Shown: piece after piece, positions 40,060-50,712 of the stretch
Numbering within the stretch: the first letter of the stretch is position 1
Layout of the letters: each line of letters begins with the position of its first letter
From: an uncultured Flavobacteriales bacterium
Lineage (GTDB): Bacteria; Bacteroidota; Bacteroidia; Flavobacteriales_D; Parvicellaceae
Reading direction: 5' to 3'
NCBI GenBank assembly: GCA_943788115.1
Contig: CALSPA010000010.1
Location: 18,225-82,224, forward strand
Length of the DNA: 64,000 bases
The notes under the pieces: generated by a model
Told to the model about the DNA's origin: nothing
The model's input: the letters and a program-made list of their open reading frames with translations, nothing else
The model's database searches: none
Translations under genes and position numbers: made by a program

Positions 40060-42550
40060 ATGATTTCAGAAGATGTAAAAAACAATACTGACAATTTATT
40101 AAGATATAGAGAACGTATTGCAAACTTTAGTAAAGAATTTGAAGTTGGTCTTTTTATCTACTTACTTAGAAAATCTAGGTGGATAATTGTATTAATTATT
40201 TTAGCATCTATTTTTTGCGCAAATATATATCTAAGATATACACCGGAAAAACATAGAATCATCTTCAACATTACAAATAAATATTAAAGACCAAGCAGAC
40301 GAATTATTAGACCTTTATTCATTTGATCAAAAGTCAAATATAAATGCAGAAGTTGCTCTTTTAAAATCTGAAATCATTCTAAGTAAAGCAATCAAATCTT
40401 TAGATTTTGACATTCAATACTTTAGTGAAGGGGAAATTCTGTCTCGGAATATTTATAAATCATCTCCTTTCATTTTCAAAGATTTAATTTTAAAAGATTC
40501 TAGCTTTTATGAAAAAAACATCTATGTCAACATTAAAGATGATAAAATAACATTAACTGATGTTAATCAAGAATTAAATTATGCTCAATTTATTGTCCCA
40601 AATAAATTTTTCAGCTCACCTTATTTTTCAGGAAAAATACAAATTTTAGATGTTGAAACATTTTCTAATTCATTAGAGGAAAATCGTTACTATTTCAAAT
40701 TAACAAATACTAAAAAATTACAACAAGAAATTGCTAAAACACTATCTGTTAATATTTCAGATTATTCTGCAAATACAATAGCGATATCACATGTTCATAA
40801 CAATCCAAACATAACAGCTGACATCTGTAATCAACTAGCATTAGAGTACATTGATTATGCACTGGATAAACAACGGAAGAGCTCTATAAATATCGGAAAA
40901 TATATAAATGCGCAAAAAGATAGTGTAGAGATAAGGTTGAAAAACAGTGAGAAAAAAATTCAAGATTACAAGAAACAAAATGATGTAAACATGACACAAC
41001 TCAATAGTTTTAGTCTAGAAAACATTAAAGCTTTTGATGAAAAATTAATAACAACCAATTTAGACCTAAAAATGTTAAAGGAAATGGACAACAATGTTCC
41101 ATTAACATTTAAATCATCCTTTGATTCAGAAACTATACAAAATCTTGCTCTATCAAAAATATTTTACAATGATCCTTTAATTCAAGGGATGATTGAAAAA
41201 TTAATTTTAGATATTAAAACTAAGAAAGAGTTACTAAAAAAATCAACAGAAAAAAATGAGAAAATCATTTCTCTTAATGGTGAAATAGAAGAGAAGATCC
41301 TTTACATTAAAAGAGGGATAAATTTACTTATCAATCAAAAAGAAAAAGAAAGTGTCGAACTTAAAAATGAAATAAATAAATTAGAAATTAAACTTCTATC
41401 TCTTCCGGAAAAAGAATTAGAATTAGCGAGATTAGAGCGAATTTTACAAATTAATAATGGTTACTACACTTTACTTCTTGAAAAACAAACTGAATATGAC
41501 TTATCTAAAGCTGGAATAACTACTTACAATGAAATTTTAAGAAAAGCTACTGTTCCAACCACACCAATATCCCCAATAAAAACTATAGTTTATTTAGTCG
41601 CTTTTTTTATTGCATTATTACTAATTTCAAGTTACTCGGTAATCAGGTATTTTCTGCATGATAAAGTAACGTCTCTCTACGAAATTGCTAAATATTCAAA
41701 CGGAGCAATAGGCATTTTGGGCATGGTTCCATTAATCTATAGTAAAATACCAGTATCTCAATTAATGATTGACAAGAGTCCCAAATCATTACTTACAGAA
41801 TCTTTCAGAACATTAAGAACGAACCTTCAATACATTTCATCTGAAAATAAAGAATCCAAGATTATCGGGATTAGCAGCACCATTTCAGGAGAGGGTAAGA
41901 CCTTCTTAGCTTTAAATTTAGCTGGAATAATTGCATATACTGGTAAAAAGGTAATTGTACTTGATTTAGACATGAGAAAACCTAAAATTCATTTGGGTTT
42001 TGGTATTAAAAATGTCAAGGGAATGAGTAGTTTACTAATAGGAAAAGAAAAAATAGAAAATTGTGTTAATCACAGTGAATTAGAAGGTTTAGATTTTATT
42101 ACAGCAGGTCCTTTACCTCCAAATCCATCTGAATTAATAGTAAGCAAACTTTTTAAAGATGTTATAAACGAATTAAAAACAATGTATGATACTATTGTAA
42201 TTGACAACCCTCCAGTTGGACTTGTAACTGATGGGATTCCTGTACTACAAATGGCAGATTATCCTATTTATGTATTTAAATCCAATTTTTCCAGAAAAAA
42301 TTTCATACAAAATGTAGACAGACTAATTAATGAAAATAATTTAGATAAACTTTCTGTTGTACTAAATGGTGTAGACACAAGCAGAACTGGATACGGAAGA
42401 AAATACAGTTATGGTTATCATTATGGCTATGGATACGGATACGGATATGGTTACGGATCAAAAAGCAGTTATTCTTCTTATTACACTGATGACGACACAA
42501 CCAATAAAAAAACTATTTTTGAAAGAATTTTCAAAAGAAAAAAGAAATGA
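40060..42550 (+). CDS. wzc: Wzc-like chain-length regulator and tyrosine kinase, frameshifted near the N-terminus
   Basis: 829 residues when one A is removed from the A5 run at 40247-40251; as given, the first frame stops at 40287 and the rest is open from about 40250 to 42550. The restored join reads TPENIESSSTLQINIKDQ. Order: first membrane helix (IIVLIILASIFCANIYL), Wzz-type periplasmic domain with coiled coil, second helix (VYLVAFFIALLLISSYSVI), then the BY-kinase: Walker A SGEGKT, A' VIVLDLDMRKP, B TIVIDNPPVG. The tail is a Gly-Tyr cluster for autophosphorylation. It controls polymer length and export together with the Wza-like protein. Stop overlaps rfbC (ATGA). Confidence 0.87.
42409..42458 (+). 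repeat. Gly-Tyr codon repeat at the Wzc C-terminus
   Basis: A six-base periodic tract (GGNTAY) that encodes a YGYHYGYGYGYGYGYG run. It contains most of the clustered tyrosines expected at the C-terminus of a bacterial tyrosine kinase. Codons alternate between TAT and TAC, so the tract is not a perfect microsatellite. Confidence 0.75.
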
Positions 42551-43092
42551 TTTTCAGAGAAAGTAAGCTTAAGGGTTTATTTATTATTGAACCAACAATA
42601 TTTAAAGATGACAGAGGGTATTTTTTTGAATCCTTCAACAATAAAAATTTTGAGCTAAAAACAGGTATTTCTGTGAATTTTGTTCAAGACAATGAATCTA
42701 AGTCTCAAAAAAACGTTCTTCGTGGATTACATTTTCAAAACACCCCTTTCGCTCAGGGCAAATTAGTTCGAGTAATTCAAGGTAGTGTACTTGATGTTGC
42801 TGTTGACTTAAGAAAAAACTCAAAAACTTACGGGCACCATATCAAAGAAATAATAAGTGCTGAGAATAAACGAATGATGTACATTCCAGAAGGTTTTGCT
42901 CATGGTTTTGCTACTCTAGAAAACGACACTATTTTCTCCTATAAATGCACTAATTATTACCATAAAGATTCTGAAGACTGTATACTTTACAATGATCCTG
43001 TTTTAAATATAGATTGGAATATTGATTCACCAATTTTATCAGAAAAGGATAAACTTGGAAAAAAATTTAGTTCTTTTGTATCAAAATTTTAA
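42547..43092 (+). CDS. rfbC: dTDP-4-dehydrorhamnose 3,5-epimerase
   Basis: 181 residues, normal length for RmlC. Landmarks: DDRGYFFESFNNKNF, FVQDNESKSQKNVLRGLHFQ with the catalytic His, QGSVLDVAVDLRKNSKTYG, and IPEGFAHGFATL. It isomerises dTDP-4-keto-6-deoxyglucose toward dTDP-rhamnose or a related deoxysugar. rfbA, rfbB and rfbD are not in the window. Overlaps the wzc stop by four bases, so it is translationally coupled. Confidence 0.94.
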   Translation: MIFRESKLKGLFIIEPTIFKDDRGYFFESFNNKNFELKTGISVNFVQDNESKSQKNVLRGLHFQNTPFAQGKLVRVIQGSVLDVAVDLRKNSKTYGHHIKEIISAENKRMMYIPEGFAHGFATLENDTIFSYKCTNYYHKDSEDCILYNDPVLNIDWNIDSPILSEKDKLGKKFSSFVSKF

Positions 43093-43095
43093 TTC

Positions 43096-44199
43096 TTGGA
43101 ACAGCATCAATATTTATTCATCGTCTATTCAATCTTCTTTGTAAGTATTGTTTTTTTCTGTCTTTTAATAAACACAATACTTTTAAAATTCTCTACAACT
43201 CTTGGAATTAGAGAGAACGAGAAACCGATTATTAGGTGGAGCAGTGTTTCTCGACCAGCTATGGGGGGGATCTCTTTTTACATTTCTTTTCTTTTATCTA
43301 CTGCTTGTTTTGGAATTTTTTTTGAAAGTAATACACTATTTAATGACTCTCAATCTATTGCTTTACTTACAGCATCGTCCTTGGCTTTCTTAATGGGTTT
43401 AGCAGACGATGCATATAACACCAAACCATTTTTAAAATTATTTGTTCAAATTATATGTGGAGTAATCTTAATTTTTGGAGCGAAATTCTCATCAACTACC
43501 AATCTATTAATTATTCAACTTTTTGACAACGACATTTACAATTACATTCTTACCATTCTTTGGGTTATTGGAATCATGAATTCAATAAACATGCTAGATA
43601 ACATGGATGGTATAACAACCATAACATCTATATTCATTATTCTTCCTTGTATCTTTTACATCTCAATTCACCAAGATTTTGAAAATTTTGACTTTATCGC
43701 TCTTTTAGGAGTATTGGCAGCTCTTATCGCTTTTTTATTTTACAACTTAAATCCCTCCAAAATGTTCATGGGGGATTCCGGAAGTCAATTTTTAGGACTC
43801 TTTATAGCTGCGCTTGGAATAAAATACTTATGGAATTCTACTAATTACAATGGTGATGTTGTAGTTTCTAAGCAAATAATAACTGTTTTATTAGCTTTTA
43901 TTCTTCCAATCATTGACACTACAAGTGTTGTAATTAACAGATTATCAAGAAAACAATCTCCTTTTGTAGGTGGAAAAGACCACACTACCCATCACCTTTC
44001 TTATTATGGCTTTAGCGACAGTCAAGTTGCTTATATATTTTTAGGGATTTCGGCTCTGTCATCCTTAATTTGTTTTGCGCTTTTCAGATTTATAGATTAT
44101 TGGAACCACTGGTCTACTGTAGGTTTTATAATTTACTTTATTGCTGCTTTCATTTGTCTTTATTGGACTACTCAAAAAAATAAAGACCAAAGGAAATAA
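43096..44199 (+). CDS. Undecaprenyl-phosphate sugar-1-phosphate transferase, WecA/MraY family
   Basis: 367 residues, a membrane protein with about 10 or 11 helices. Family motifs are the cytoplasmic LADDAYNTKPFLKLFVQ, NSINMLDNMDGITT, FNLNPSKMFMGDSGSQFLG-like segment (about 215-235), and the HHLSYYGFS histidine region. It loads a sugar 1-phosphate onto undecaprenyl phosphate to start polymer synthesis. The start is TTG at 43096, three bases after rfbC; no ATG precedes the first helix. Last gene of the polysaccharide block. Confidence 0.9.
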   Translation: MEQHQYLFIVYSIFFVSIVFFCLLINTILLKFSTTLGIRENEKPIIRWSSVSRPAMGGISFYISFLLSTACFGIFFESNTLFNDSQSIALLTASSLAFLMGLADDAYNTKPFLKLFVQIICGVILIFGAKFSSTTNLLIIQLFDNDIYNYILTILWVIGIMNSINMLDNMDGITTITSIFIILPCIFYISIHQDFENFDFIALLGVLAALIAFLFYNLNPSKMFMGDSGSQFLGLFIAALGIKYLWNSTNYNGDVVVSKQIITVLLAFILPIIDTTSVVINRLSRKQSPFVGGKDHTTHHLSYYGFSDSQVAYIFLGISALSSLICFALFRFIDYWNHWSTVGFIIYFIAAFICLYWTTQKNKDQRK

Positions 44200-44228
44200 A
44201 GAGTTATCTTTCAAAAACTTCAAACTCA

Positions 44229-47048
44229 ATGGCCCTATTAAAAGAGCAAGAAAATATAAATGTATATGGCGCAAGATCTCATAATTTAAAAAACATTGAT
44301 TTAAGTATTCCTAGAAATCAATTGGTTGTTATTACTGGCTTAAGTGGAAGCGGCAAATCCTCTCTTGCTTTTGACACCATATTTGCAGAAGGTCAGCGAA
44401 GATACATGGAGACATTTAGTGCTTATGCTAGACAATTTATTGGTAATTATTCTCGCCCAGATGTAGATAAAATAACAGGATTAAGTCCAGTTATTTCTAT
44501 TGAACAAAAGACAGTATCAAAAAACCCAAGATCTACTGTAGGAACAATAACAGAAATTTATGATTTCTTAAGATTACTTTTTGCTAGAACATCAGAAGCA
44601 TATTCTCCAGAAACAGGTTTAGTAATGACCAAATATTCTGAGAAAGAATTAAACGAATTAATATTTAATAATTATTTAAATAAAAACATTAGCGTCCTTT
44701 CTCCTCTTGTTAAAGGAAGAAAAGGGCATTACCGAGATTTATTTGACAAATTAATTAAGCAAGGATTCACTAAAGTGATTGTAGATGGAGAAAAGTTAGA
44801 TTTAACTCATGGAATGAAATTGGATAGATATAAAATTCATGATATCTACTTAATCATCGATAGAATAAAAATCAACAATAACTCTTTAAATAGATTAAAA
44901 AAAGCTATTTCTTCTGCTTTAAAAAAGGGGAAAGGAGAAATTTCAATCTATGAAAAAGATGAGACACTTAAATCATTTAGTAAATGGTTAATGTGTACTA
45001 AAAGTGGATTTTCACTTCCAGAGCCAGAACCAAATATTTTCTCTTTCAACTCACCTCATGGAGCGTGTTCAAAATGTAATGGATTAGGAAAAACAACAGA
45101 TATTGACATAAAAAAAGTCATACCTGACACATCAAAAAGCATAAAAAAAGGAGGTATTATTCCCCTAGGTGTATTTGAAAAAAACTGGACTTTTAGACAG
45201 ATAGAAATTATTCTTAAAAATGCAGGATTTGATATAGATTTACCAATTTCTAAAATTGAAGAAAGCACTTTAAACGAAATTCTTTATGGAAGCAATAAGT
45301 TAATAAAAATGCTTGGCGACAATGGAATTCACGATGTTGTTTCAAATTTTGAAGGGGTAATAAATATCATAAGTAGACAACAAAAAGAAGGAACAAACAG
45401 AAGTAAAAGATGGGCTGAAAATTTCACCAATAAAAACATTTGCTCTAATTGCAATGGCACCAGACTAAAAACGAATTCTCTTTTATATAAAGTAGATAAC
45501 AAAACAATTGGTGAAATTGCTAAAATGGACATTATCTATTTACAAAATTGGGTTAAAGGGTTAAGTGCAAAATTCAATGCAAATCAGCTTAAAATTGGAA
45601 ATGACATTTTAAAAGAGCTTCAAAATCGAATCTCATTTCTTATTAATGTTGGTTTAGATTACATTTCGCTTAATCTACCAGCAGCAACATTGTCTGGTGG
45701 AGAAGCACAAAGAATACGTCTTGCATCCCAAATTGGATCTGAACTAACAGGTGTATTATATATATTAGATGAACCATCGATAGGTTTACATCAAAGAGAC
45801 AACAATAGACTTATTGATTCTTTAAAAAAATTAAGAGACAGTGGAAATTCAATTATTGTTGTTGAACATGATAAAGACATGATTTTGGATGGTGACTATT
45901 TAATCGATATTGGCCCAGGTGCAGGCATAAATGGTGGGGAAATCGTGTCACAAGGGCCATCAAAAGAATTAAAAAACCTCAATTCTTTAACTGCAAAATA
46001 CTTGAAAGGGGACAAGAAAATTGAAATTCCTACAAAAAGAAGAAAAGGTTCTGGTAAATCTATTAAACTTAATAATGTTACAGGAAATAATTTGAAGGAC
46101 ATTGATGTGAGTTTTCCTTTAGAAACATTTATCTGTGTAACCGGGGTTTCTGGAAGTGGGAAATCTACTCTAATAAATGAAACTTTGTACCCTATTTTAA
46201 GTAATTATTTTTATAGAAGTATAAAAAAACCTCTGCCTTATAAATCCATAAAGGGCATAGATAGAATTGACAAAGTAATTGGCATTAATCAATCACCGAT
46301 TGGCAAAACCCCTCGTTCGAACCCTGCTACTTATACTGGTTTATTTTCTGACATAAGAACTCTTTTTACGATGCTCCCCGAATCCAAAATTAGAGGATAC
46401 AAGCCGGGAAGGTTTTCATTCAATGTTAAAGGCGGCAGATGTGAATCTTGTAAAGGGGCAGGAATGAAAATAATTGAAATGAACTTCCTACCAGATGTTC
46501 ATGTTAAATGTGATGACTGTCATGGAAAAAGATACAATAGAGAAACTTTGGAAGTTAGATACAAAGGCAAATCTATTAATGACATTTTAAACATGTCTGT
46601 TTCTGATGCAGTTCCATTTTTCAAAGATATTCCTTCAATTTATCTTAAATTAAATACACTAGATCAGGTCGGATTAGGTTATGTATCAATAGGCCAACCC
46701 TCAACTACTTTATCAGGTGGTGAAGCTCAAAGGATTAAGTTAGCAACAGAACTATCAAAGAAAGACACCGGGCAAACTTTATATATTCTAGATGAGCCAA
46801 CTACAGGTCTTCATTTTCAAGACATTCAATTATTATTAAATGTATTAAACAGACTTGTTGATAATGGAAATACTGTAATTGTAATAGAACATAATTTAGA
46901 TGTTATTAAAACAGCAGATTTCATCATTGATATTGGACCAGAAGGTGGAATTAATGGTGGGAATTTAATTGGCACAGGAACACCAGAAGAAATAACGAAG
47001 CTTAAGAAAAGCTACACAGGACAATATCTAAAAAAAGAATTAGTTTAA
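44229..47048 (+). CDS. uvrA: Excinuclease ABC subunit A
   Basis: 939 residues, full length. Two ABC ATPase modules are visible: Walker A GLSGSGKSS (about 37-45) and GVSGSGKST in the second half, signatures LSGGEAQRIRLA and LSGGEAQRIKLA, and Walker B ILDEPSIGLHQRD and ILDEPTTGLHFQD. Zinc-binding CxxC pairs occur in CSKCNG, CSNCNG, CESCKG and CDDCHG. UvrA recognises bulky DNA damage and loads UvrB. It lies 29 bases after the polysaccharide genes and 16 bases before the LOG gene. Confidence 0.98.
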   Translation: MALLKEQENINVYGARSHNLKNIDLSIPRNQLVVITGLSGSGKSSLAFDTIFAEGQRRYMETFSAYARQFIGNYSRPDVDKITGLSPVISIEQKTVSKNPRSTVGTITEIYDFLRLLFARTSEAYSPETGLVMTKYSEKELNELIFNNYLNKNISVLSPLVKGRKGHYRDLFDKLIKQGFTKVIVDGEKLDLTHGMKLDRYKIHDIYLIIDRIKINNNSLNRLKKAISSALKKGKGEISIYEKDETLKSFSKWLMCTKSGFSLPEPEPNIFSFNSPHGACSKCNGLGKTTDIDIKKVIPDTSKSIKKGGIIPLGVFEKNWTFRQIEIILKNAGFDIDLPISKIEESTLNEILYGSNKLIKMLGDNGIHDVVSNFEGVINIISRQQKEGTNRSKRWAENFTNKNICSNCNGTRLKTNSLLYKVDNKTIGEIAKMDIIYLQNWVKGLSAKFNANQLKIGNDILKELQNRISFLINVGLDYISLNLPAATLSGGEAQRIRLASQIGSELTGVLYILDEPSIGLHQRDNNRLIDSLKKLRDSGNSIIVVEHDKDMILDGDYLIDIGPGAGINGGEIVSQGPSKELKNLNSLTAKYLKGDKKIEIPTKRRKGSGKSIKLNNVTGNNLKDIDVSFPLETFICVTGVSGSGKSTLINETLYPILSNYFYRSIKKPLPYKSIKGIDRIDKVIGINQSPIGKTPRSNPATYTGLFSDIRTLFTMLPESKIRGYKPGRFSFNVKGGRCESCKGAGMKIIEMNFLPDVHVKCDDCHGKRYNRETLEVRYKGKSINDILNMSVSDAVPFFKDIPSIYLKLNTLDQVGLGYVSIGQPSTTLSGGEAQRIKLATELSKKDTGQTLYILDEPTTGLHFQDIQLLLNVLNRLVDNGNTVIVIEHNLDVIKTADFIIDIGPEGGINGGNLIGTGTPEEITKLKKSYTGQYLKKELV

Positions 47049-47064
47049 ATATAAACATCAATAA

Positions 47065-47760
47065 ATGGAAATAGAAAACAACTCTTTAGAAAAATCATGG
47101 AACGAAATTAAAACAAACGACAGTTGGGCTGTTTTTAAGATAATGTCTGAATTTGTTGAAGGGTATGAAAGAATGGCTAAAATAGGTCCATGCGTATCCA
47201 TTTTTGGTTCTGCAAGAACAGATCCAAGTCACAAGTATTACAAATTGGCTCAAGAAATAGCACTTCTTCTTACTAAAAACAAATATGGGGTCATTACAGG
47301 TGGTGGACCTGGAATAATGGAAGCTGGTAATAAAGGAGCTAAAGAAGGTAAAGGTAAATCGGTTGGTCTAAATATAGATCTACCATTTGAACAAAAACCT
47401 AATGAATATATCGACCACGACAAACTAATCAACTTTGATTACTTTTTTGTTAGAAAGGTAATGTTTGTTAAATATGCTCAAGGGTTTATTGTACTTCCTG
47501 GTGGGTTTGGAACTCTTGACGAAACATTTGAAGCTCTTACTTTAATTCAAACTCATAAAATGGATAAATTCCCAGTAATTTTAGTAGGATCAGAATTTTG
47601 GGACGGCTTAATCAAATGGATTAAAGAAGTTTTATTGGATAAAGAAAACAACATAAGTAAAGAAGATTTAGATTTAATTTCAATTGTTGACACTGCAGAG
47701 GAAGCAGTTACTGAAATAAATAAATTTTACAATAATTACAAACACAAACCAAATTTTTGA
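47065..47760 (+). CDS. LOG family protein (TIGR00730-type Rossmann fold)
   Basis: 231 residues. Nucleotide-binding motifs are GGGPGIMEAGNKGA and PGGFGTLDETFEALT, the PGGxGTxxE signature of the lysine-decarboxylase-like/LOG family. Members hydrolyse nucleoside 5'-monophosphates to free base and ribose 5-phosphate, including cytokinin ribotides. No decarboxylase activity is expected despite old naming. Cytoplasmic. Follows uvrA closely. Confidence 0.9.
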   Translation: MEIENNSLEKSWNEIKTNDSWAVFKIMSEFVEGYERMAKIGPCVSIFGSARTDPSHKYYKLAQEIALLLTKNKYGVITGGGPGIMEAGNKGAKEGKGKSVGLNIDLPFEQKPNEYIDHDKLINFDYFFVRKVMFVKYAQGFIVLPGGFGTLDETFEALTLIQTHKMDKFPVILVGSEFWDGLIKWIKEVLLDKENNISKEDLDLISIVDTAEEAVTEINKFYNNYKHKPNF

Positions 47761-47838
47761 TTATTCTATAATATTGGCTTAAATATTGGTAATATCGTTC
47801 GATTTGCATAATTTTATTTTTTCTATAATTATATAAAA

Positions 47839-49170
47839 ATGAAAAAGTATCTTATTGCCCTATTTTCTTTTCTTTTTACTTTTCCAAGTATAGCTCAAAA
47901 TGCTGACAAAAGTGAAATTAATAGTACTCAACCTGAAATAGTAACATTAGGAATTGGAACAGGTTATAATAGTTTTTTTGGCGATTACTTAAAAGCAGAA
48001 AATATCTCTCCTTTTACCAATATTAGATCTGCCTATTTTTTGACCTTAGAAAAAAGATTAGGAAACACTTTTGGTATTCAACTTATAGCCTCTAAAGGTT
48101 TTCTTTCAGATAATGAACGATCAACATCAGTAATAAATAACAGAAATTTTGAATCAAGCATTTTACAGGTAGGTACTAACTTTATATTTCATTTTGACAA
48201 TGACTTTATGATTAAAAGAAAAAGCACATTCTCACCATATATTTCTGCGGGAATTAGCTATTTAAAATTTGACTCTTATGGAGATTTAATGAGAGGAAAT
48301 GATACAACTTATTACTATTGGAATAATGGTGAAATTTGGGACGTCAATCAGAATGATACATCAAACACAGGATCTCAAGTAATTAGAGATTACACCTATG
48401 AAACACTTTTAGAAGACTCTGCTGTAGCTTATAACAGATCTACATTCTCAATTCCAATTACTTTAGGTTTTAAATTTAAGCTTAGTAAGTCATTAGAGGG
48501 AAGAATTTTTGGAACCTACAACCTAACTCTCACCGATTGGATTGACAATACCATGGAGAATGACAACAATGATACATACGGATTCATTGGTTTCTCAATC
48601 AATTATAAGTTTAGAAAGGCTAATAAAGCTGAAAAAGAGAAATATAAAGATGTAAATTTCAAAGATATATCTAATGCTGATGAAGATATGGATGGTGTTA
48701 AAGACATTAATGACAATTGCTCACATACACCTGATGGTGTTAAGGTAGACAAATCGGGTTGTCCTTTAGACAACGATAATGATGGGATTCCAAATTATAT
48801 AGATTTACAAAAAAATAGTCCTGCTGGAGCAAATGTTGATGAATTAGGAAGAGAAATTACTGATAGCATTATAAACAATAGAATCTTTTTAAGAGACTCT
48901 ATTGAAACCGAAAGAAATAAAATGTTTTCAGACTCTGCATCTACTGGAAAGCTTTATAAAATTTTAAATTCAGATATAGATTTTAACAACCTTGATAGTA
49001 GTTTAAAAGATGAATTAACATCTCTTTTAAACCCTGCAGATCAAAATCATGATGGTAGAATTTCTAAAGATGAAATCACCACTGCAATTAATGCTTTCTT
49101 TGATGGTGAAAACAGCTTAGAATCCGAAAATTTATATGATTTAATTGACTTCTATTTCGAACAAAATTGA
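47839..49170 (+). CDS. Outer-membrane beta-barrel protein with TSP3-type calcium repeats and an EF-hand
   Basis: 443 residues, signal peptide to about residue 20 (PSIAQ). Residues 30-260 alternate like an outer-membrane barrel (IVTLGIGTGYNSFFGDY, FGIQLIASKGF, YISAGISYLKF, IPITLGFKFK, GFIGFSINYKFRK). Then come calcium-binding segments DEDMDGVKDINDNC and DNDNDGIPNYIDL, and a C-terminal EF-hand-like DQNHDGRISKDEI. The layout recalls OmpA-like proteins of flavobacteria, but I see no OmpA peptidoglycan-binding domain. Probably a structural surface protein. Confidence 0.8.
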   Translation: MKKYLIALFSFLFTFPSIAQNADKSEINSTQPEIVTLGIGTGYNSFFGDYLKAENISPFTNIRSAYFLTLEKRLGNTFGIQLIASKGFLSDNERSTSVINNRNFESSILQVGTNFIFHFDNDFMIKRKSTFSPYISAGISYLKFDSYGDLMRGNDTTYYYWNNGEIWDVNQNDTSNTGSQVIRDYTYETLLEDSAVAYNRSTFSIPITLGFKFKLSKSLEGRIFGTYNLTLTDWIDNTMENDNNDTYGFIGFSINYKFRKANKAEKEKYKDVNFKDISNADEDMDGVKDINDNCSHTPDGVKVDKSGCPLDNDNDGIPNYIDLQKNSPAGANVDELGREITDSIINNRIFLRDSIETERNKMFSDSASTGKLYKILNSDIDFNNLDSSLKDELTSLLNPADQNHDGRISKDEITTAINAFFDGENSLESENLYDLIDFYFEQN

Positions 49171-49291
49171 TGATTTTTCGTTAATAGACCTCCTCTTATC
49201 AACATTATCATATGGATAATTAGAAAACCATATGAGTAAATTCACTGAAGAGCTCAACTAGTTTTGTTAGTACACTACTTCAAAACTAAAA

Positions 49292-50632
49292 ATGCTAAAA
49301 TCTGTTTTTGTTTCAATTAACTTATTAGGTATATTTTTTATATCTATGCTTAATATTGGAAAAGTAGATATTTCCCACACCTCTGAAGCTAAGATAAATG
49401 CAGGTAGTCAAACAGAAGTAACAATAACAATAAATAAAGAAAACTTTTCTGGACCAGGAAGATTAAAACTAGATTTTGGTTTAGCAGATGGTTTAATTCC
49501 ATTTGAAAATGAAAATGACGGTGCATCATTTACATTTTCAAATAAGGAGGCATTGTATATATGGTATTCTATTCCCTCAAATGAAACTATTACCATAAAG
49601 TATCTTATTTCTGCTAAAGCAAACACATTAGGAAATAAAAAAATTACTGGCACATTTTCATATTTAGACGAAAATGAAAGAAAACAAGTTAGGATTCCCG
49701 ATTTATACATTGAAATTGTTGAAGAAAAATTACTTGCAAATAACAATACAATTAACTGTAAAAGAACAATAGAAGCAATTGACAATTACTTTGTGGTTAG
49801 AATTCACACTAACAAACAGCAACAGAAGGGTTTTGCTAGAATTAAAGACAATCTTCCTGAGGGATTTACTGCGAAATCATTAGAAACAGCAGGTGCTGTT
49901 TTTAAAAATATTGATAATTCAGCAAAATTTTTATGGTCTGAATTACCAGCATCATTAGAATCATTTACAGTCTCTTATAAACTTATTCCCCCAGAAAATA
50001 ACACTAATAACTTTGAGCTAGAAGGGTTTCTTTCAGCAGAATTCTTAATAACCGAGAATCAAAACATGACTATTGACATTCCTGCTACTAAATACAACTA
50101 CGAAATCAGTGAAGAAATAACCCAACAAGACATAAACTCTCCAGATAGTACCGAAAAATCCTCAAACGATATAGCTTATGATACTAATGAGAAAAGTGAT
50201 GAGGAAGAAAAAAACATTGCAGAAAAAGTAGAAATTGCTGAAGAAATAGAACAGATAAAACAAACAAATTCAGAAGAGGAAGAAGAAATTAGTTTAAACA
50301 CTTCCACTGATAATAAAATAGAAGTTGACAATTCAAACGCTACACAAACAACAATTTCGTACAAAGTTCAACTATTAGCTGCTCATAAAATAACTACTAA
50401 AAAATACTTCAAGGAAAAGCACCAATTTAATGATGTATTCAATATCGAAAACCACGAAGGATGGGTAAAATACACTACAGGTGAATACAATGAATACAAG
50501 CGTGCAAGAGATAAAAGAGAAACACTAACTATACATAAATTCCCTGGTCCATTTGTTACTGCATATAACAATGGAGAACGAATAACAGTTCAGGAAGCAT
50601 TAATGATAAGTAAACAAGATTGGGTTCAATAA
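49292..50632 (+). CDS. Secreted or periplasmic protein with C-terminal SPOR-like domain, function unknown
   Basis: 446 residues with an N-terminal hydrophobic signal or anchor (about 1-22). Two Ig-like beta domains follow (about 25-140 and 155-270), each about 115 residues with similar patterns (GRLKLDFGLADGLIPFE; GFARIKDNLPEGFTAKS). A highly acidic linker rich in Glu and Asn spans about 272-350. The C-terminus (SYKVQLLAAHK; GWVKYTTGEYNEYKRARDKR; FVTAYNNGERI) resembles SPOR-type domains that bind denuded peptidoglycan. It lies downstream of the barrel gene and before a bidirectional terminator. Confidence 0.6.
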   Translation: MLKSVFVSINLLGIFFISMLNIGKVDISHTSEAKINAGSQTEVTITINKENFSGPGRLKLDFGLADGLIPFENENDGASFTFSNKEALYIWYSIPSNETITIKYLISAKANTLGNKKITGTFSYLDENERKQVRIPDLYIEIVEEKLLANNNTINCKRTIEAIDNYFVVRIHTNKQQQKGFARIKDNLPEGFTAKSLETAGAVFKNIDNSAKFLWSELPASLESFTVSYKLIPPENNTNNFELEGFLSAEFLITENQNMTIDIPATKYNYEISEEITQQDINSPDSTEKSSNDIAYDTNEKSDEEEKNIAEKVEIAEEIEQIKQTNSEEEEEISLNTSTDNKIEVDNSNATQTTISYKVQLLAAHKITTKKYFKEKHQFNDVFNIENHEGWVKYTTGEYNEYKRARDKRETLTIHKFPGPFVTAYNNGERITVQEALMISKQDWVQ

Positions 50633-50663
50633 CAATGAGTAGTTAAGCTTAAGCTTATACGAA

Positions 50664-50690
50664 AAAAGGCCTTTCAATGAAAGGCCTTTT
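50664..50690. terminator. Bidirectional terminator between the SPOR-like gene and rpmH
   Basis: A perfect 11-base-pair stem AAAAGGCCTTT / AAAGGCCTTTT with loop CAATG. A-runs and T-runs flank both sides, so it can end transcription from the plus-strand gene (stop at 50632) and from rpmH on the minus strand (stop at 50713). Confidence 0.85.
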
Positions 50691-50712
50691 AAATATATTA
50701 AATTTTATACTT

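Noticed and set aside
40288..40936. Apparent 650-base non-coding gap between two wzc fragments
   Set aside because: The frame from about 40250 is open through to 42550 with Wzz-like content; the gap is only the result of one extra A and the lack of an early ATG.
34653..44199. Horizontally acquired polysaccharide island
   Set aside because: Base composition looks like the rest of the window, there are no mobility genes or flanking repeats, and the cluster is small and conventional.
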